The notes: generated by a model not told the origin, from the letters alone. A stretch of 64,000 bases of DNA from Formosa agariphila KMM 3901 (GCF_000723205.1 NZ_HG315671.1:965351-1029350), one strand, 5' to 3'. Shown: positions 1-9,743, numbered from the stretch's first letter. Made by a program: numbers and translations.

Positions 1-693
1 AATGTATTTGCCTTTTTATTAATGTGTGTTGTAAGTACAGTTATGGCACAAAGTGTAAATCAGTTCGATGCCAACGGAAAACGCGATGGTGTCTGGAAAA
101 AGAATTTCGATAAAACTAAAGTGTTACGTTACGAAGGTCAGTTTTCTCACGGGAAAGAAGTAGGGACCTTTAAGTTCTATAAGAAAGTAGGAAATAAAGC
201 TGTATTGTCTGCTGTTAAAGAATTTAATGCAGATAACGATATTGCTAAAGTTCAGTTTTTAACTTCTTCAGGTAAAGTGATTAGTAAAGGAAAAATGAAT
301 GGGAAGTTATATATCGGAGATTGGGTGTACTACCATAAAAACTCTGATAAAATTATGATTACCGAATTTTATAATGAAAACGGAAAACTTGAAGGCGAAC
401 GCTTAGTGTATTACGACAACGGAAAACTTGCCGAACGTGCCTTCTATAAAAATGGTTTATTAAACGGAACATCGACCTGGTATTCCGAAGAAGAGATTGT
501 GCTTAAAGAGTTTAATTATGTTAACGATAAGTTGCAAGGGATGTCTAAATACTACGACTTAGAAGGAAAATTATTAGCAGAAGGCGCTTTTAAAAACGAT
601 AAAAAAGATGGGATCTGGAATTTCTATAAAAATGGAGAATTAGACGATACCAAGGATTTTACTAATTATAGTAATAATCCATACAAACAATAA
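1..693 (+). CDS. MORN-repeat (YwqK-like) exported protein, 5' partial
   Basis: The reading frame is open from base 1, so the true start lies upstream of the window. The ATG at 22 sits inside a hydrophobic stretch that ends in VMAQ, which looks like the end of a signal peptide. The mature part carries repeated units of the type 'Y-x-N-G-K-L-x-G-x-x-x-x-Y', with aromatic residues and NGK/NGL turns, typical of MORN_2 repeats. Databases often label this family 'YwqK family antitoxin', but nothing here supports an antitoxin role. The repeats probably form an extended beta surface in the periplasm or on the cell surface; the partner is unknown. The next gene, mnmA, starts 90 bases later. Confidence 0.75.
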   Translation, partial: NVFAFLLMCVVSTVMAQSVNQFDANGKRDGVWKKNFDKTKVLRYEGQFSHGKEVGTFKFYKKVGNKAVLSAVKEFNADNDIAKVQFLTSSGKVISKGKMNGKLYIGDWVYYHKNSDKIMITEFYNENGKLEGERLVYYDNGKLAERAFYKNGLLNGTSTWYSEEEIVLKEFNYVNDKLQGMSKYYDLEGKLLAEGAFKNDKKDGIWNFYKNGELDDTKDFTNYSNNPYKQ

Positions 694-783
694 TAGATTT
701 ATAAGATAAGCTGAATTAGATGTTTTCTATTTAGTAAATTTTATTCCCTTAATGCATGTATTTGCATGATTAAATTTTAAAGC

Positions 784-1971
784 ATGAAACGAGTAATTGT
801 TGGACTTTCGGGTGGTGTAGATTCTAGTGTTGCAGCGTATTTATTACAGCAACAAGGCTATGAAGTTATCGGACTTTTTATGAAAAATTGGCACGATGAC
901 TCTGTTACCATTTCAGACGAATGTCCGTGGTTAGACGATAGCAACGACGCCATGTTGGTTGCCGAAAAATTAGGTATTCCTTTTCAAACTGTCGATTTAA
1001 GCGAACAGTATAAAGAACGCATCGTCGATTATATGTTTAAGGAATACGAAAATGGTCGTACTCCAAACCCAGATGTGCTTTGTAATCGAGAGATTAAGTT
1101 TGATGTATTTATGAAAATTGCATTAGACTTAGGCGCAGATTACGTTGCAACAGGACATTACTGTAGAAGAGGTGTAACTAATGAAGGCGGAGAAGAAACC
1201 TACCAACTTTTGGCAGGTGCAGATGGGAATAAAGACCAATCGTATTTTTTATGCCAATTATCACAGGAACAATTATCTAAAGCGTTATTTCCAATTGGCG
1301 AATTAATTAAGCCTGAAGTACGTAAAATTGCTGCCGAATTAGATTTAGTAACTGCAGAGAAGAAAGATTCTCAAGGCTTATGTTTTATTGGTAAAGTACG
1401 TTTACCAGAATTTCTTCAACAACAATTAAAACCAAAAGAAGGGGTTATTGTAGAGATTGATAAAGACAATGATTTATATAAAAATACACAGACCACATTT
1501 GCATCAAAATTAGATGAACTTGAATACTTAACTACAAAAAAAGTATATGCCGTTACCGACGGAAAAATTGTGGGTAAACATCAAGGAGCACATTATTTTA
1601 CTAAAGGTCAGCGTAAAGGTTTAGGTGTTGGTGGTACAGTAGAGCCTTTATTTGTTATCGATACCGATGTTACTGAAAATGTGATTTATACAGGTCAGGG
1701 GCATGCGCATCCTGGATTATTTAAATCGGCACTTTTTGTAACAAACGAAGAGGAACATTGGATTCGTGAAGATTTACAATTAGATAGTGGCAAAACTATG
1801 GATGTTATGGCACGAATCCGCTATAGACAACCTTTACAAAAAGCAAAATTATATAAAGTTGACAGTGGATTATATGTGGAGTTTGAAGACCCGCAATCTG
1901 CTATTACCGAAGGACAATTTGTAGCGTGGTACTTAGAAGATGAATTAGTAGGTTCAGGAGTTATTTCTTAA
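784..1971 (+). CDS. mnmA: tRNA-specific 2-thiouridylase MnmA
   Basis: Transfers sulfur to U34 of tRNA Lys, Glu and Gln anticodons (s2U34) in the cytoplasm, activating the base with ATP. The PP-loop GLSGGVDSS is at residues 8-16, the first catalytic Cys is C100 in NPDVLCN, the ATGHY motif is near 122-126, and the second catalytic Cys is C200 in [10 protein letters not shown]. The 395-residue length is slightly longer than the usual 360-370; the extra residues appear to lie around 225-260, between the PP-loop domain and the C-terminal beta domains. The ATG at 784 begins the canonical [11 protein letters not shown]. All active-site residues are present, so it should be functional. Confidence 0.97.
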   Translation: MKRVIVGLSGGVDSSVAAYLLQQQGYEVIGLFMKNWHDDSVTISDECPWLDDSNDAMLVAEKLGIPFQTVDLSEQYKERIVDYMFKEYENGRTPNPDVLCNREIKFDVFMKIALDLGADYVATGHYCRRGVTNEGGEETYQLLAGADGNKDQSYFLCQLSQEQLSKALFPIGELIKPEVRKIAAELDLVTAEKKDSQGLCFIGKVRLPEFLQQQLKPKEGVIVEIDKDNDLYKNTQTTFASKLDELEYLTTKKVYAVTDGKIVGKHQGAHYFTKGQRKGLGVGGTVEPLFVIDTDVTENVIYTGQGHAHPGLFKSALFVTNEEEHWIREDLQLDSGKTMDVMARIRYRQPLQKAKLYKVDSGLYVEFEDPQSAITEGQFVAWYLEDELVGSGVIS

Positions 1972-1996
1972 CTTGTGGAAGCATAAACAATACTAT

Positions 1997-3604
1997 ATGG
2001 CTTCAAAATTACTGTTTTTACTTTTTATTTGTGTTCAGCTACAGGTTTATGGGCAACAAGATGCTTGGGTTTATTTTTCTGATAAAGAGAATGTAGAGAC
2101 TTCCCTTGCTAATCCTATAACTATTTTAAGTCAGAAAGCAATTGATAGAAAACAGCGTCATGGTGTTATTATAGATGCTCGAGATGTTCCTGTTAACGCA
2201 ACGTATATTACAGCACTAAAGGCTCAAGAAAATATTTTAGTATTAGCGAAATCGAAATGGTTTAATGCCGTTCATGTTCGCGGCAGTGAAGTTGCTATAA
2301 CGGCCTTGTTAAATTTCCCGTTTGTGTCTGAAATTAGCTTTGCGGATAAAACCTTAGCTGCAACGAATAAAAGCCAAAACGAAGAAACGTTCTCTGAAGT
2401 CGCTTCTGTGTCAGAATTTGTATACGGAAATACACTGAATCAGGTTGAAATGATTCACGTTAATACTTTACATGAAAACGATTATACAGGAGTAGGAATA
2501 ACAATTGCCGTTTTAGACTCAGGTTTTCCTAATGTAAATACTATTGGGGCATTTCAAAATTTAAGAAACAATAATAACCTTCTTGGTAGCTACGATTTTG
2601 TGGAAAGAGATAACGATGTGTATGCCGATACTCAAGACGAACATGGTACTTGGGTGTTAAGTACTATGGCAGGTTATATTGAAAATGAATTTGTTGGTAC
2701 AGCTCCAGATGCCTCGTATTATTTATTTAGAACAGAAGATGGTGCTAGCGAAAATCCTGTAGAGGAAAGCTTATGGGTTGAAGCTGCAGAACGAGCCGAT
2801 AGCTTGGGTGTAGATATTATAAACACTTCTTTAGGATATAAAACTTACGATAATCCGAATTATAATCATACAGATGCCGACTTAGATGGGCTGACTACTT
2901 TTATTACTAAAGGTGCATCTATTGCTTCCGAAAAAGGAATTCTAGTTGTTAGTTCTTCAGGGAATTCAGGAGCATCTGGAGTTGGTGCTCCAGCAGATTC
3001 TGAAGCCGTATTTTCGGTAGGAGCGGTTAATGCTTCAGGAGCTTATGCTTATTTTAGTTCGCAAGGTTCAGATATTCAACCCTCAATAAAACCAGATGTT
3101 ACTGCCCAAGGTCTAGGTAGTGTTGTGGTAAGTAAAACAAATACAATTCAAACTTTAAATGGCACGTCATTTAGCTCTCCCATTATTGCTGGTGGTTTAG
3201 CGTGTTTATGGCAAGCATTACCAAATTTAACACATACAGAACTTAAGCAATTGGTAAGAGAATCGTCGTCTCAATATACAACACCAGATTATTTACTAGG
3301 TTACGGAATACCAAATTTAGCAACAGCATTAGGAGCATTAGGAATAGAAAATCAGGCGCAGGAGCTAGAATTGCTTATGTATCCAAATCCAACGACCAAT
3401 AAAGTATATTTTAAAAAGGATGCTTCGTATACCGAACTCCATGTTGTAGTATTTAATGTTTTAGGAACACAGATTTTAGAACGTACTTTAAAACAGCAAG
3501 AAGCGTTAGATGTATCAACTTTTTCTGAAGGGGTATATGTGTTACAGATTTCAGCATTAGATAAGATAACGACAAAAAAACTTATAAAAATTAATGCAAA
3601 ATAG
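1997..3604 (+). CDS. Secreted subtilisin-like (S8) serine protease with T9SS sorting tail
   Basis: Extracellular or surface protease. The frame is open from a TTG at 1973, but the ATG at 1997 gives a clean signal peptide (MASKLLFLLF, ending near QVYGQQ), so I prefer it. Numbered from there, the triad is D174 (AVLDSG), H216 (DEHGTW) and S391 (NGTSFSSP); the oxyanion Asn is in SSSGNSG near 323. The first 150 residues look like an inhibitor-type propeptide. The last ~80 residues start with LLMYPNPTTNKV and end in KKLIKINAK, a type A Por/T9SS sorting domain, so export by SecYEG and then the type IX system is expected. Its 3' end overlaps the next gene by 11 bases. The substrate is unknown. Confidence 0.92.
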   Translation: MASKLLFLLFICVQLQVYGQQDAWVYFSDKENVETSLANPITILSQKAIDRKQRHGVIIDARDVPVNATYITALKAQENILVLAKSKWFNAVHVRGSEVAITALLNFPFVSEISFADKTLAATNKSQNEETFSEVASVSEFVYGNTLNQVEMIHVNTLHENDYTGVGITIAVLDSGFPNVNTIGAFQNLRNNNNLLGSYDFVERDNDVYADTQDEHGTWVLSTMAGYIENEFVGTAPDASYYLFRTEDGASENPVEESLWVEAAERADSLGVDIINTSLGYKTYDNPNYNHTDADLDGLTTFITKGASIASEKGILVVSSSGNSGASGVGAPADSEAVFSVGAVNASGAYAYFSSQGSDIQPSIKPDVTAQGLGSVVVSKTNTIQTLNGTSFSSPIIAGGLACLWQALPNLTHTELKQLVRESSSQYTTPDYLLGYGIPNLATALGALGIENQAQELELLMYPNPTTNKVYFKKDASYTELHVVVFNVLGTQILERTLKQQEALDVSTFSEGVYVLQISALDKITTKKLIKINAK

Positions 3605-4535
3605 AATCACTAAATTATTTGGGGTAACATATCCAATAATTCAAGCCGGAATGATTTGGAATTCAGGTTGGCGTTTAGCTTCTGCAGCAAGTAATTCAGG
3701 AATTTTAGGATTAATTGGTGCCGGTTCTATGTATCCAGAAGTTTTGCGAGAGCACATCCAGAAATGTAAGAAAGCGACAGACAAACCATTTGGAGTTAAT
3801 ATTCCGATGTTATATCCAAACATTGAAGAGCTTATGGATATTGTTGTTGAAGAAGATGTGAAAATTGTTTTTACTGCTGCAGGAAATCCCAAAACATGGA
3901 CCTCGTGGTTAAAAGACCGTGGTATTATTGTGGTTCATGTGGTGAGTAGTGTAAAGTTTGCGTTAAAAGCACAAGCTGCTGGTGTAGATGCTGTAGTTGC
4001 TGAAGGATTTGAAGCCGGAGGACACAATGGGCGTGATGAAACTACAACGTTTACTTTAATACCTATGGTGAAGGAACAATTAGAAATTCCATTAATAGCC
4101 GCTGGAGGTATTGCTACAGGACGAGGCATGTTGGCAGCAATGGTTTTAGGTGCAGACGCTGTACAGATAGGTAGCCGATTTGTGGCTAGCGAAGAATCAT
4201 CGGCACACACTCGTTTTAAAGATACTGTAATCACTACTAAAGAAGGCGATACACAACTGACTTTAAAAGAACTTGCGCCAGTACGTTTAATAAAAAATAA
4301 GTTTTATAATGAAGTGCAGGAGCTATATCAAAAAGGGACGACTGCAGACGAATTGAAACACTTTCTAGGACGCGGACGTTCTAAACGCGGAATGTTTGAA
4401 GGCGATTTGGAAGATGGCGAATTGGAGATTGGTCAGGTTGCAGGATTAATTCATAATATTCAACCAGTTTCAGAAATCGTTTCAGAAATTATAACCGAAT
4501 TCGAACAGGCAAAGAGAAATATTTCGGCTTTATAA
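3594..4535 (+). CDS. Nitronate monooxygenase / FMN-dependent enoyl reductase-like protein
   Basis: FMN-binding TIM barrel of the 2-nitropropane dioxygenase family, which includes nitronate monooxygenases and FabK enoyl-ACP reductases. Seen: IIQAGMIW near residues 15-22, the active-site-type His H144 in EAGGHNG, and the phosphate-binding GGIATGRGM followed by GADAVQIGSRF at about 171-196. At 313 residues it is normal for the family. The sequence alone does not separate nitroalkane detoxification from FabK. The ATG at 3594 lies inside the 3' end of the protease gene, so the two are probably cotranscribed. Likely cytoplasmic. Confidence 0.88.
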   Translation: MQNRITKLFGVTYPIIQAGMIWNSGWRLASAASNSGILGLIGAGSMYPEVLREHIQKCKKATDKPFGVNIPMLYPNIEELMDIVVEEDVKIVFTAAGNPKTWTSWLKDRGIIVVHVVSSVKFALKAQAAGVDAVVAEGFEAGGHNGRDETTTFTLIPMVKEQLEIPLIAAGGIATGRGMLAAMVLGADAVQIGSRFVASEESSAHTRFKDTVITTKEGDTQLTLKELAPVRLIKNKFYNEVQELYQKGTTADELKHFLGRGRSKRGMFEGDLEDGELEIGQVAGLIHNIQPVSEIVSEIITEFEQAKRNISAL

Positions 4536-4574
4536 AATATTAATAAAAGGTAGTTATTAGGCTATTTTAAATTC

Positions 4575-4582
4575 TACCTTTG
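4575..4582 (+). promoter_or_regulatory. Candidate -7 box (TAnnTTTG) before the MATE gene
   Basis: TACCTTTG matches the Bacteroidota -7 consensus TAnnTTTG and lies 18 bases before the GTG start of the exporter, which implies a very short leader. I see no exact TTG at the expected -33 position, so this rests on one box. Confidence 0.45.
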
Positions 4583-4600
4583 CGCAACAAAAATTAAAGC

Positions 4601-5974
4601 GTGCTTTTATCTCAATATACTAAAGAATTTAAATACAATTGGCAGCTGGCAGCGCCAGTAATGCTAGGAATGTTAGGACATACTTTTGTTAGTTTTGTCG
4701 ATAACATTATGGTTGGTCAATTGGGTACGGCAGAACTGGCTGCAGTATCTTTAGGAAACAGTTTTATGTTTATTGCAATGTCTATTGGTATTGGTTTTTC
4801 TACAGCAATAACACCATTAGTGGCCGAAGCCGATACGGCTAACGATTTTGAATCTGGGAAATCGGCCTTTAAACACGGACTCATTTTGTGTACCATACTC
4901 GGTGTCTTATTATTTTTGGCACTCTATTTTGCCAAGCCATTAATGTACCTCATGAAACAACCCATAGAGGTTGTGGAGTTGGCAATCCCGTATTTAGACT
5001 TGGTGGCGTTTTCATTAATTCCATTAATTGTTTTTCAAGCCTTTAAACAATTTAGTGATGGCTTGTCTTTAACTAAATACCCAATGTATGCTACCATTAT
5101 AGCAAATGTTGTGAATATTGTTTTAAACTACATGTTTATTTTCGGAAAGTTTGGAGCTCCAGCTTACGGTATTGTTGGTGCTGCATACGGTACTTTAGCA
5201 TCTCGATTTATCATGGTCGCCTTTATTTGGTGGGTTTTAAAAGGGAACAAAAAGTCTACAGATTACGTTACAAACATTAAATTCTTTGTGCTAGAAAACA
5301 GCATGATAAAACGCATTTTTAACTTGGGAGCACCTAGTGCAATGCAAATGTTTTTTGAAGTAGGTATATTTACATCGGCTGTATGGTTAAGTGGTTTATT
5401 AGGTAAAAACCCTCAGGCAGCAAACCAAATTGCTTTAAACTTATCGTCTATGACTTTTATGGTCGCGACAGGATTAAGTGTAGCAAGTATGGTACGCGTT
5501 GGAAACCAAAAAGGACTCAAGAATTATCATGAATTAAGACGTATTGCATTTTCATTATTTTTAATGGGCACATTATTCGCCGTTTGCTTTGCATTGATGT
5601 TTATGCTATTGCGTACAGAATTACCTAAAATTTATGTAGATTTAAGCGATGCTGCAAACTTTGCCGATAACTCCGAGGTGGTTCATATCGCTGCGAATTT
5701 ATTACTTGCGGCAGCTGTTTTCCAGATTAGTGATAGTATTCAAGTTGTTGTCTTAGGTGCCTTACGTGGCTTACAAGATGTAAAAGTACCTACTATTATT
5801 ACATTTATATCGTATTGGATTATAGGTTTCCCTATTAGTTTTTACTTCGGAAAAGAAGAACAATTAGGAAGCTTTGGGATTTGGTTAGGACTTTTAGCAG
5901 GATTAACTTCGGCAGCAATTTTACTTTATTTTAGATTTAATTATCTAACAAAACAATTAATTTTACAAAAATAA
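4601..5974 (+). CDS. MATE family multidrug/Na+ efflux transporter
   Basis: Inner-membrane antiporter of the MATE (NorM) family, about 12 transmembrane helices in two six-helix bundles. The N-terminal bundle opens with APVMLGMLGHTFVSFVDNIM and the second with a similar APSAMQMFFEVGIF near residue 250, the usual internal duplication. The family exports cationic drugs or metabolites in exchange for Na+ or H+. At 457 residues it is typical. It starts with GTG at 4601, directly downstream of a -7 box. The substrate cannot be read from sequence. Confidence 0.95.
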   Translation: MLLSQYTKEFKYNWQLAAPVMLGMLGHTFVSFVDNIMVGQLGTAELAAVSLGNSFMFIAMSIGIGFSTAITPLVAEADTANDFESGKSAFKHGLILCTILGVLLFLALYFAKPLMYLMKQPIEVVELAIPYLDLVAFSLIPLIVFQAFKQFSDGLSLTKYPMYATIIANVVNIVLNYMFIFGKFGAPAYGIVGAAYGTLASRFIMVAFIWWVLKGNKKSTDYVTNIKFFVLENSMIKRIFNLGAPSAMQMFFEVGIFTSAVWLSGLLGKNPQAANQIALNLSSMTFMVATGLSVASMVRVGNQKGLKNYHELRRIAFSLFLMGTLFAVCFALMFMLLRTELPKIYVDLSDAANFADNSEVVHIAANLLLAAAVFQISDSIQVVVLGALRGLQDVKVPTIITFISYWIIGFPISFYFGKEEQLGSFGIWLGLLAGLTSAAILLYFRFNYLTKQLILQK

Positions 5975-5984
5975 TTTTACAGAT

Positions 5985-6212
5985 ATGGAACTTCCAAAAT
6001 TTATATTAGGAGACAACACCGACCATCCGAATGCAATTTTCGTTATTCATACAGAATTTCCAAGATTTATTATCAATTTGGAAGATGATGAAGTGGAGTG
6101 GTTTGAAGATTTTGATCAAGAAGATCAACGCGAAATCGAAATGGAAACAGAAGGATTAATTCAAAAAGCAACCGACTTTTACGATAGAGAAGTAGAGCGT
6201 TACGAAGAATAA
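5985..6212 (+). CDS. Small acidic conserved hypothetical protein
   Basis: 75 residues, strongly acidic in the second half (EDDEVEWFEDFDQED and a C-terminal EVERYEE). No signal peptide or membrane segment, so probably cytoplasmic. It starts 10 bases after the MATE gene and ends 5 bases before the PAP2 gene, so it is very likely part of the same transcript. The frame has a good ATG and is not a shadow. I do not recognise a function. Confidence 0.75.
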   Translation: MELPKFILGDNTDHPNAIFVIHTEFPRFIINLEDDEVEWFEDFDQEDQREIEMETEGLIQKATDFYDREVERYEE

Positions 6213-6217
6213 AAATT

Positions 6218-6793
6218 ATGTTCGACCAACTTGTAAATGCCGATGCAGAGCTGTTTCTGTACTTAAACAATTTAGGTTCCGAAGGATGGGACCCATTTTG
6301 GTTAATGGTAACAGATAAGCTGTATTCTATACCGCTATACGCTTTGTTATTATTTTTAATTTACAAGTATAGAGGTGTACAAACCTTGTTGGTATCTATT
6401 GTTGTAATTGTCTTAATGATTACATTTACAGATCAATTTACCAATTTAATTAAGCATACAGTAGAGCGTACAAGACCTTGTAGAACAGAAGGTGTTATGG
6501 AGTATATGCGTTTTGTAGCAGAGCGCTGCGGACGATTTGGATTCTTCTCAGGCCATTCTTCTAACTCCATGGCTGCAGCTATTTTTTCAGGCTTACTTTT
6601 AAAGCCCTATTATAAAAATCTAATTTATTTTTTAATTGCTTGGAGTATGCTTCTGGCATATAGTAGAATATATGTAGGCGTGCATTACCCTTTAGATATT
6701 ATTTGTGGAATGAGTTTTGGAGTACTTACAGGCTACGGATTTTATAAACTGTGCTTATATATTTTAAAACGTAGAAATATATCTACTTTTTAG
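6218..6793 (+). CDS. PAP2-family membrane phosphatase
   Basis: Integral membrane phosphatase of the PAP2/undecaprenyl-pyrophosphate phosphatase superfamily. All three motifs are present: K79-x6-R86-P87, S111-G112-H113, and S149-R150-x5-H156-x3-D160. About five to six transmembrane helices place the active site on the periplasmic side. Likely substrates are lipid phosphates such as undecaprenyl pyrophosphate, phosphatidylglycerol phosphate or lipid A phosphate; the sequence does not choose among them. Its 3' end overlaps the convergent glycosyltransferase gene by 11 bases. Confidence 0.93.
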   Translation: MFDQLVNADAELFLYLNNLGSEGWDPFWLMVTDKLYSIPLYALLLFLIYKYRGVQTLLVSIVVIVLMITFTDQFTNLIKHTVERTRPCRTEGVMEYMRFVAERCGRFGFFSGHSSNSMAAAIFSGLLLKPYYKNLIYFLIAWSMLLAYSRIYVGVHYPLDIICGMSFGVLTGYGFYKLCLYILKRRNISTF

Positions 6794-8414
6794 TTAGTAT
6801 ATAATACTCATTTACAAGTCTAGAGTTGTGCTTGCTAGATGATGCATCCGACATATTTATATCATAAGTTCTTACATATTCCATAGTGTAATGTGAACTT
6901 ATTATTTGTTTATCTGCATCGGTTAAATCATGTGCTAGAAGTCCGAAGCGGTTTGCTTTAGGAAATTGAAACTGATTATTAGTTTTTTCAATATAAGGCA
7001 CAATATCACCATACATCCATATCATTTCTGGTGCGACATAGTTTATGCCATATAGAGACATCTCTTTTTCTGTAACAGCTGTATGTAATTGTTTAATATC
7101 TGAATAATGAGACGGAACCATTGATTTATACAGCGGTAGCCCTACAACAAAAATGGCGGCGAAAAATAAAACCGTTAGAAAAAATACGTTTTTAATGGCT
7201 TTGTTTTTCAAGTTTATAAAAATGAATACACCAAGTGTTAACAGTACTATGGAAGCCAGTCCATATTGTATCCAGAATCCGTTTAAATTATCTTTCAAGC
7301 CTAAATAAGCAATAATAGGAAACGCCAGGCCAATAGTTGCAATCAATCCGAAATTAAAATATACAGGAAACGTTTCTTTTTTGTTTTGCAAAGTTCTAAA
7401 ACGTTGAAATAAATAATCGATATAGAAACCTGTATTTATTGCCAAAGGAATTAAAACTGGCATAAGATATCTTGATTTTTTTTCTGGAATTACAGACAGT
7501 AAAATCACTGCAAAAATGGTCCAATAAAAACTGAATTTATACGCTTTTAAATTTCGTACTCTAGATTTTAAATAAGGAAAAAGCAAACCTATAAATGCTG
7601 GTATCGTCCAAATACCACTTTGGGTAAAGAAGCTCCAATAATAATAAAAAGGTCTTATATTATAACTGCCCCAATTGCTTGTTTCTTTAGTGGTAATGTG
7701 TGTAAATGTTTCAGGATCCATATATCTTACATATATAAACCACCAGCCCCCAATACCAATCATTAAAATTAATGCACTAAAAATAGAAAAGGTTTTAGGT
7801 CTAAAGGTTTTGAATTTATATGTAAAGCTGTAGGCCAATAGAAATGGTAAAAACAAGGCATATAACGAGACAGGTCCTTTACTTAAAAAAGAAAGTCCTA
7901 AACAAATTCCTGCTATAAGAGTATGTTTCCAATATTTGTTTTCTTTTTGAAAAAGGAGATAGAAATGATAAATAGCAATCGTCATAAATCCATGAGCATA
8001 AATATCCCAAGGCGCTTCAATAGTAATACCTACAATATAAAATGACGTAAACGCAATACACGCATTGACTAAACTGTGAACGTTGTTTTTTAAAATGACA
8101 AAAGATAATTTGTATATATAAACTCCAATTACCATAATCATGAAAACAGTAGGTAATCTAAGAGCAAAAACGTTTAGTCCAAAGACAGCCGCAGATATGG
8201 CCGATAACCATGTTGGTAAAGGTGGTTTTTGGTACCTAGCTTCACCGTTCATTGTGGTTAGTAGCCAATGGTTATCTGTAATCATTTCGCGAGCAGAAAT
8301 AAAGTTTCTAGCCTCCATAATGGTGACTTGCATGACATGTAAATTTGGAAGCATCATAAGTGCTACCAATATACAAATGGCTGCAATGGGATGTTTTTCT
8401 ATAATTTTAATCAT
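6783..8414 (-). CDS. ArnT-like GT39 membrane glycosyltransferase
   Basis: Multi-spanning membrane GT-C glycosyltransferase (PMT/ArnT type), which uses a lipid-phosphate sugar donor to glycosylate lipid A, proteins or other envelope targets on the outer face of the inner membrane. The N-terminal loop shows the family pattern: acidic EARNFISAREM, then NGEARYQKPPLPTWL at about residues 56-71. About 10-12 hydrophobic helices follow, then a soluble C-terminal region. It is the last gene of a three-gene operon and overlaps the LAB_N gene by 8 bases. The GT2 partner upstream would make the lipid-linked donor. Acceptor unknown. Confidence 0.88.
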   Translation of the reverse strand: MIKIIEKHPIAAICILVALMMLPNLHVMQVTIMEARNFISAREMITDNHWLLTTMNGEARYQKPPLPTWLSAISAAVFGLNVFALRLPTVFMIMVIGVYIYKLSFVILKNNVHSLVNACIAFTSFYIVGITIEAPWDIYAHGFMTIAIYHFYLLFQKENKYWKHTLIAGICLGLSFLSKGPVSLYALFLPFLLAYSFTYKFKTFRPKTFSIFSALILMIGIGGWWFIYVRYMDPETFTHITTKETSNWGSYNIRPFYYYWSFFTQSGIWTIPAFIGLLFPYLKSRVRNLKAYKFSFYWTIFAVILLSVIPEKKSRYLMPVLIPLAINTGFYIDYLFQRFRTLQNKKETFPVYFNFGLIATIGLAFPIIAYLGLKDNLNGFWIQYGLASIVLLTLGVFIFINLKNKAIKNVFFLTVLFFAAIFVVGLPLYKSMVPSHYSDIKQLHTAVTEKEMSLYGINYVAPEMIWMYGDIVPYIEKTNNQFQFPKANRFGLLAHDLTDADKQIISSHYTMEYVRTYDINMSDASSSKHNSRLVNEYYILTKK

Positions 8415-9030
8415 GATATTTCTTTATTAAAACTAAATTTCGAATATAAATAATTGCGCCAAGTATATGTCCTGTAAATAACACGGGGTCTTTACGTAAA
8501 ATAGCGTAAATTAAAATAAGAATTGAACCTGCTAAACTTAACGCCCAAAAACCAAATGGTAAGGTAGATTCTTTTTTCTTTTCGGAGTAAAACCACTGAT
8601 AAATAAACCGTAACGTAAATACAATTTGAGATACTATTCCTAAGACTAATAACCACACCGGAATATCGTTGTTGTTAAATAATAACGTGATGTCTATTTT
8701 ATTATTATTGTAATAATATATTACGATAAGTATAGGTATAACAAGTAAAAACCACTGTACAAGTTTCGGAAATTTTTTCCATTGGTTTTGAAGCTGAAGA
8801 TTCCGTATATAAATATAGTAGGTTAAGCTTTGGCCTAACATAATGGCAAAATCTTGCCTTAAATATCCATACACAAATAAAAGGAATGAAGCTATTAAAC
8901 TTAACGTCCAAAAAAGCGTAGGTGTAATAACTTTACGTTTTTTTTCCGACGTAATCCATTGTATTACTAATCTTGAAGAAAATAAGATTTGTGCAATAAA
9001 TCCTATAGTGTATATAATCCAATTGCTCAT
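8407..9030 (-). CDS. Tandem LAB_N-domain membrane protein
   Basis: 207-residue membrane protein made of two copies of the domain found at the N terminus of some lipid-A-disaccharide synthases (LAB_N). Copy 1 covers about residues 4-80 (FSSRLVIQWITSEKKRK ... YYIYIRNLQL) and copy 2 about 125-200 (FTLRFIYQWFYSEKKKE ... AIIYIRNLVLI). Each copy has about three transmembrane helices. No LpxB catalytic domain is attached, so it should not be called LpxB. Its stop and start overlap the flanking genes (TAATG with the GT2 gene, 8 bases with the GT39 gene), which points to a joint role in lipid-linked sugar transfer or translocation (inference). Confidence 0.82.
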   Translation of the reverse strand: MSNWIIYTIGFIAQILFSSRLVIQWITSEKKRKVITPTLFWTLSLIASFLLFVYGYLRQDFAIMLGQSLTYYIYIRNLQLQNQWKKFPKLVQWFLLVIPILIVIYYYNNNKIDITLLFNNNDIPVWLLVLGIVSQIVFTLRFIYQWFYSEKKKESTLPFGFWALSLAGSILILIYAILRKDPVLFTGHILGAIIYIRNLVLIKKYHD

Positions 9031-9743
9031 TAACTACGGCTATCAATTTCGTAGTTAATATACTTCTTTTTCATCCAAATATATGCAAAACAGTCTACTA
9101 AAGGTCCAAGTAATCTGTTCCAGAGTCCAAATTTAGCTTCTCCAGCAATACGCGGAAAATGCTGCACAGGTACCTGAATAATTTTTCCATGCTGAAGTAA
9201 TATCATAGCTGGTAAAAAGCGGTGCAGGCCTTTAAACATAGGAATACGTTTAGCGTAATCGGTTTTAATCACTTTTAAAGGGCAACCTGTATCGTCCATA
9301 CCATCGTGCGTGAATGTTCTACGGATTCCGTTTGCAATGGTAGAAGACATGTTCTTTACAAACGAATCTTTTCTATTAGAACGAACACCTGTAACCAAAT
9401 CGTACTCGCCAATATGTTGTAATAAAATATTGAAATCTGTAGGAGTGGTCTGTAGGTCAGAATCTATATACCCAACGAGCGGTGTATCGGTAAAATCGAA
9501 ACCTGCTTTAATGGCCGCACTTAAACCTCTATTTTCTTTAAAATTTATAAAGGTAAATTCAGGGTTTCTTGAGCATATGGCTTCAATAAGTTCCTGACTG
9601 TTATCTTTTGAACCATCATTTACAAGTAGAATTTTGGTTTTTTTAGTCGCTATTTTAGCGTATGCCAATAGTTCTTCCTCAACTCGTAATAGGTTATCTT
9701 CTTCATTATAAACTGGTACTATAATGGTGAATTGGTAGTTCAT
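9030..9743 (-). CDS. GT2 family glycosyltransferase (polyprenyl-phosphate sugar synthase type)
   Basis: Cytoplasmic GT-A glycosyltransferase of the dolichol-phosphate-mannose synthase/ArnC type. Seen: IIVPVYNEEDNL at 7-18, VNDGSKDNS near 41-49, and the metal/nucleotide motif DSDLQTT at 94-100. No C-terminal membrane helices, so it is a short version of the family. It is the first gene of an operon with a tandem LAB_N protein and a GT39 transferase; the set resembles ArnC/ArnT logic, where GT2 loads a sugar on a polyprenyl phosphate and GT39 transfers it. Confidence 0.92.
   Translation of the reverse strand: MNYQFTIIVPVYNEEDNLLRVEEELLAYAKIATKKTKILLVNDGSKDNSQELIEAICSRNPEFTFINFKENRGLSAAIKAGFDFTDTPLVGYIDSDLQTTPTDFNILLQHIGEYDLVTGVRSNRKDSFVKNMSSTIANGIRRTFTHDGMDDTGCPLKVIKTDYAKRIPMFKGLHRFLPAMILLQHGKIIQVPVQHFPRIAGEAKFGLWNRLLGPLVDCFAYIWMKKKYINYEIDSRS

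Noticed and set aside
22-693. YwqK-family antitoxin of a toxin-antitoxin pair
   Set aside because: The label comes from MORN-type repeats; the protein has a signal peptide and no toxin gene is beside it.
8407-9030. Calling the LAB_N protein lipid-A-disaccharide synthase
   Set aside because: Only the N-terminal membrane domain is present, twice; the catalytic glycosyltransferase part of LpxB is missing.
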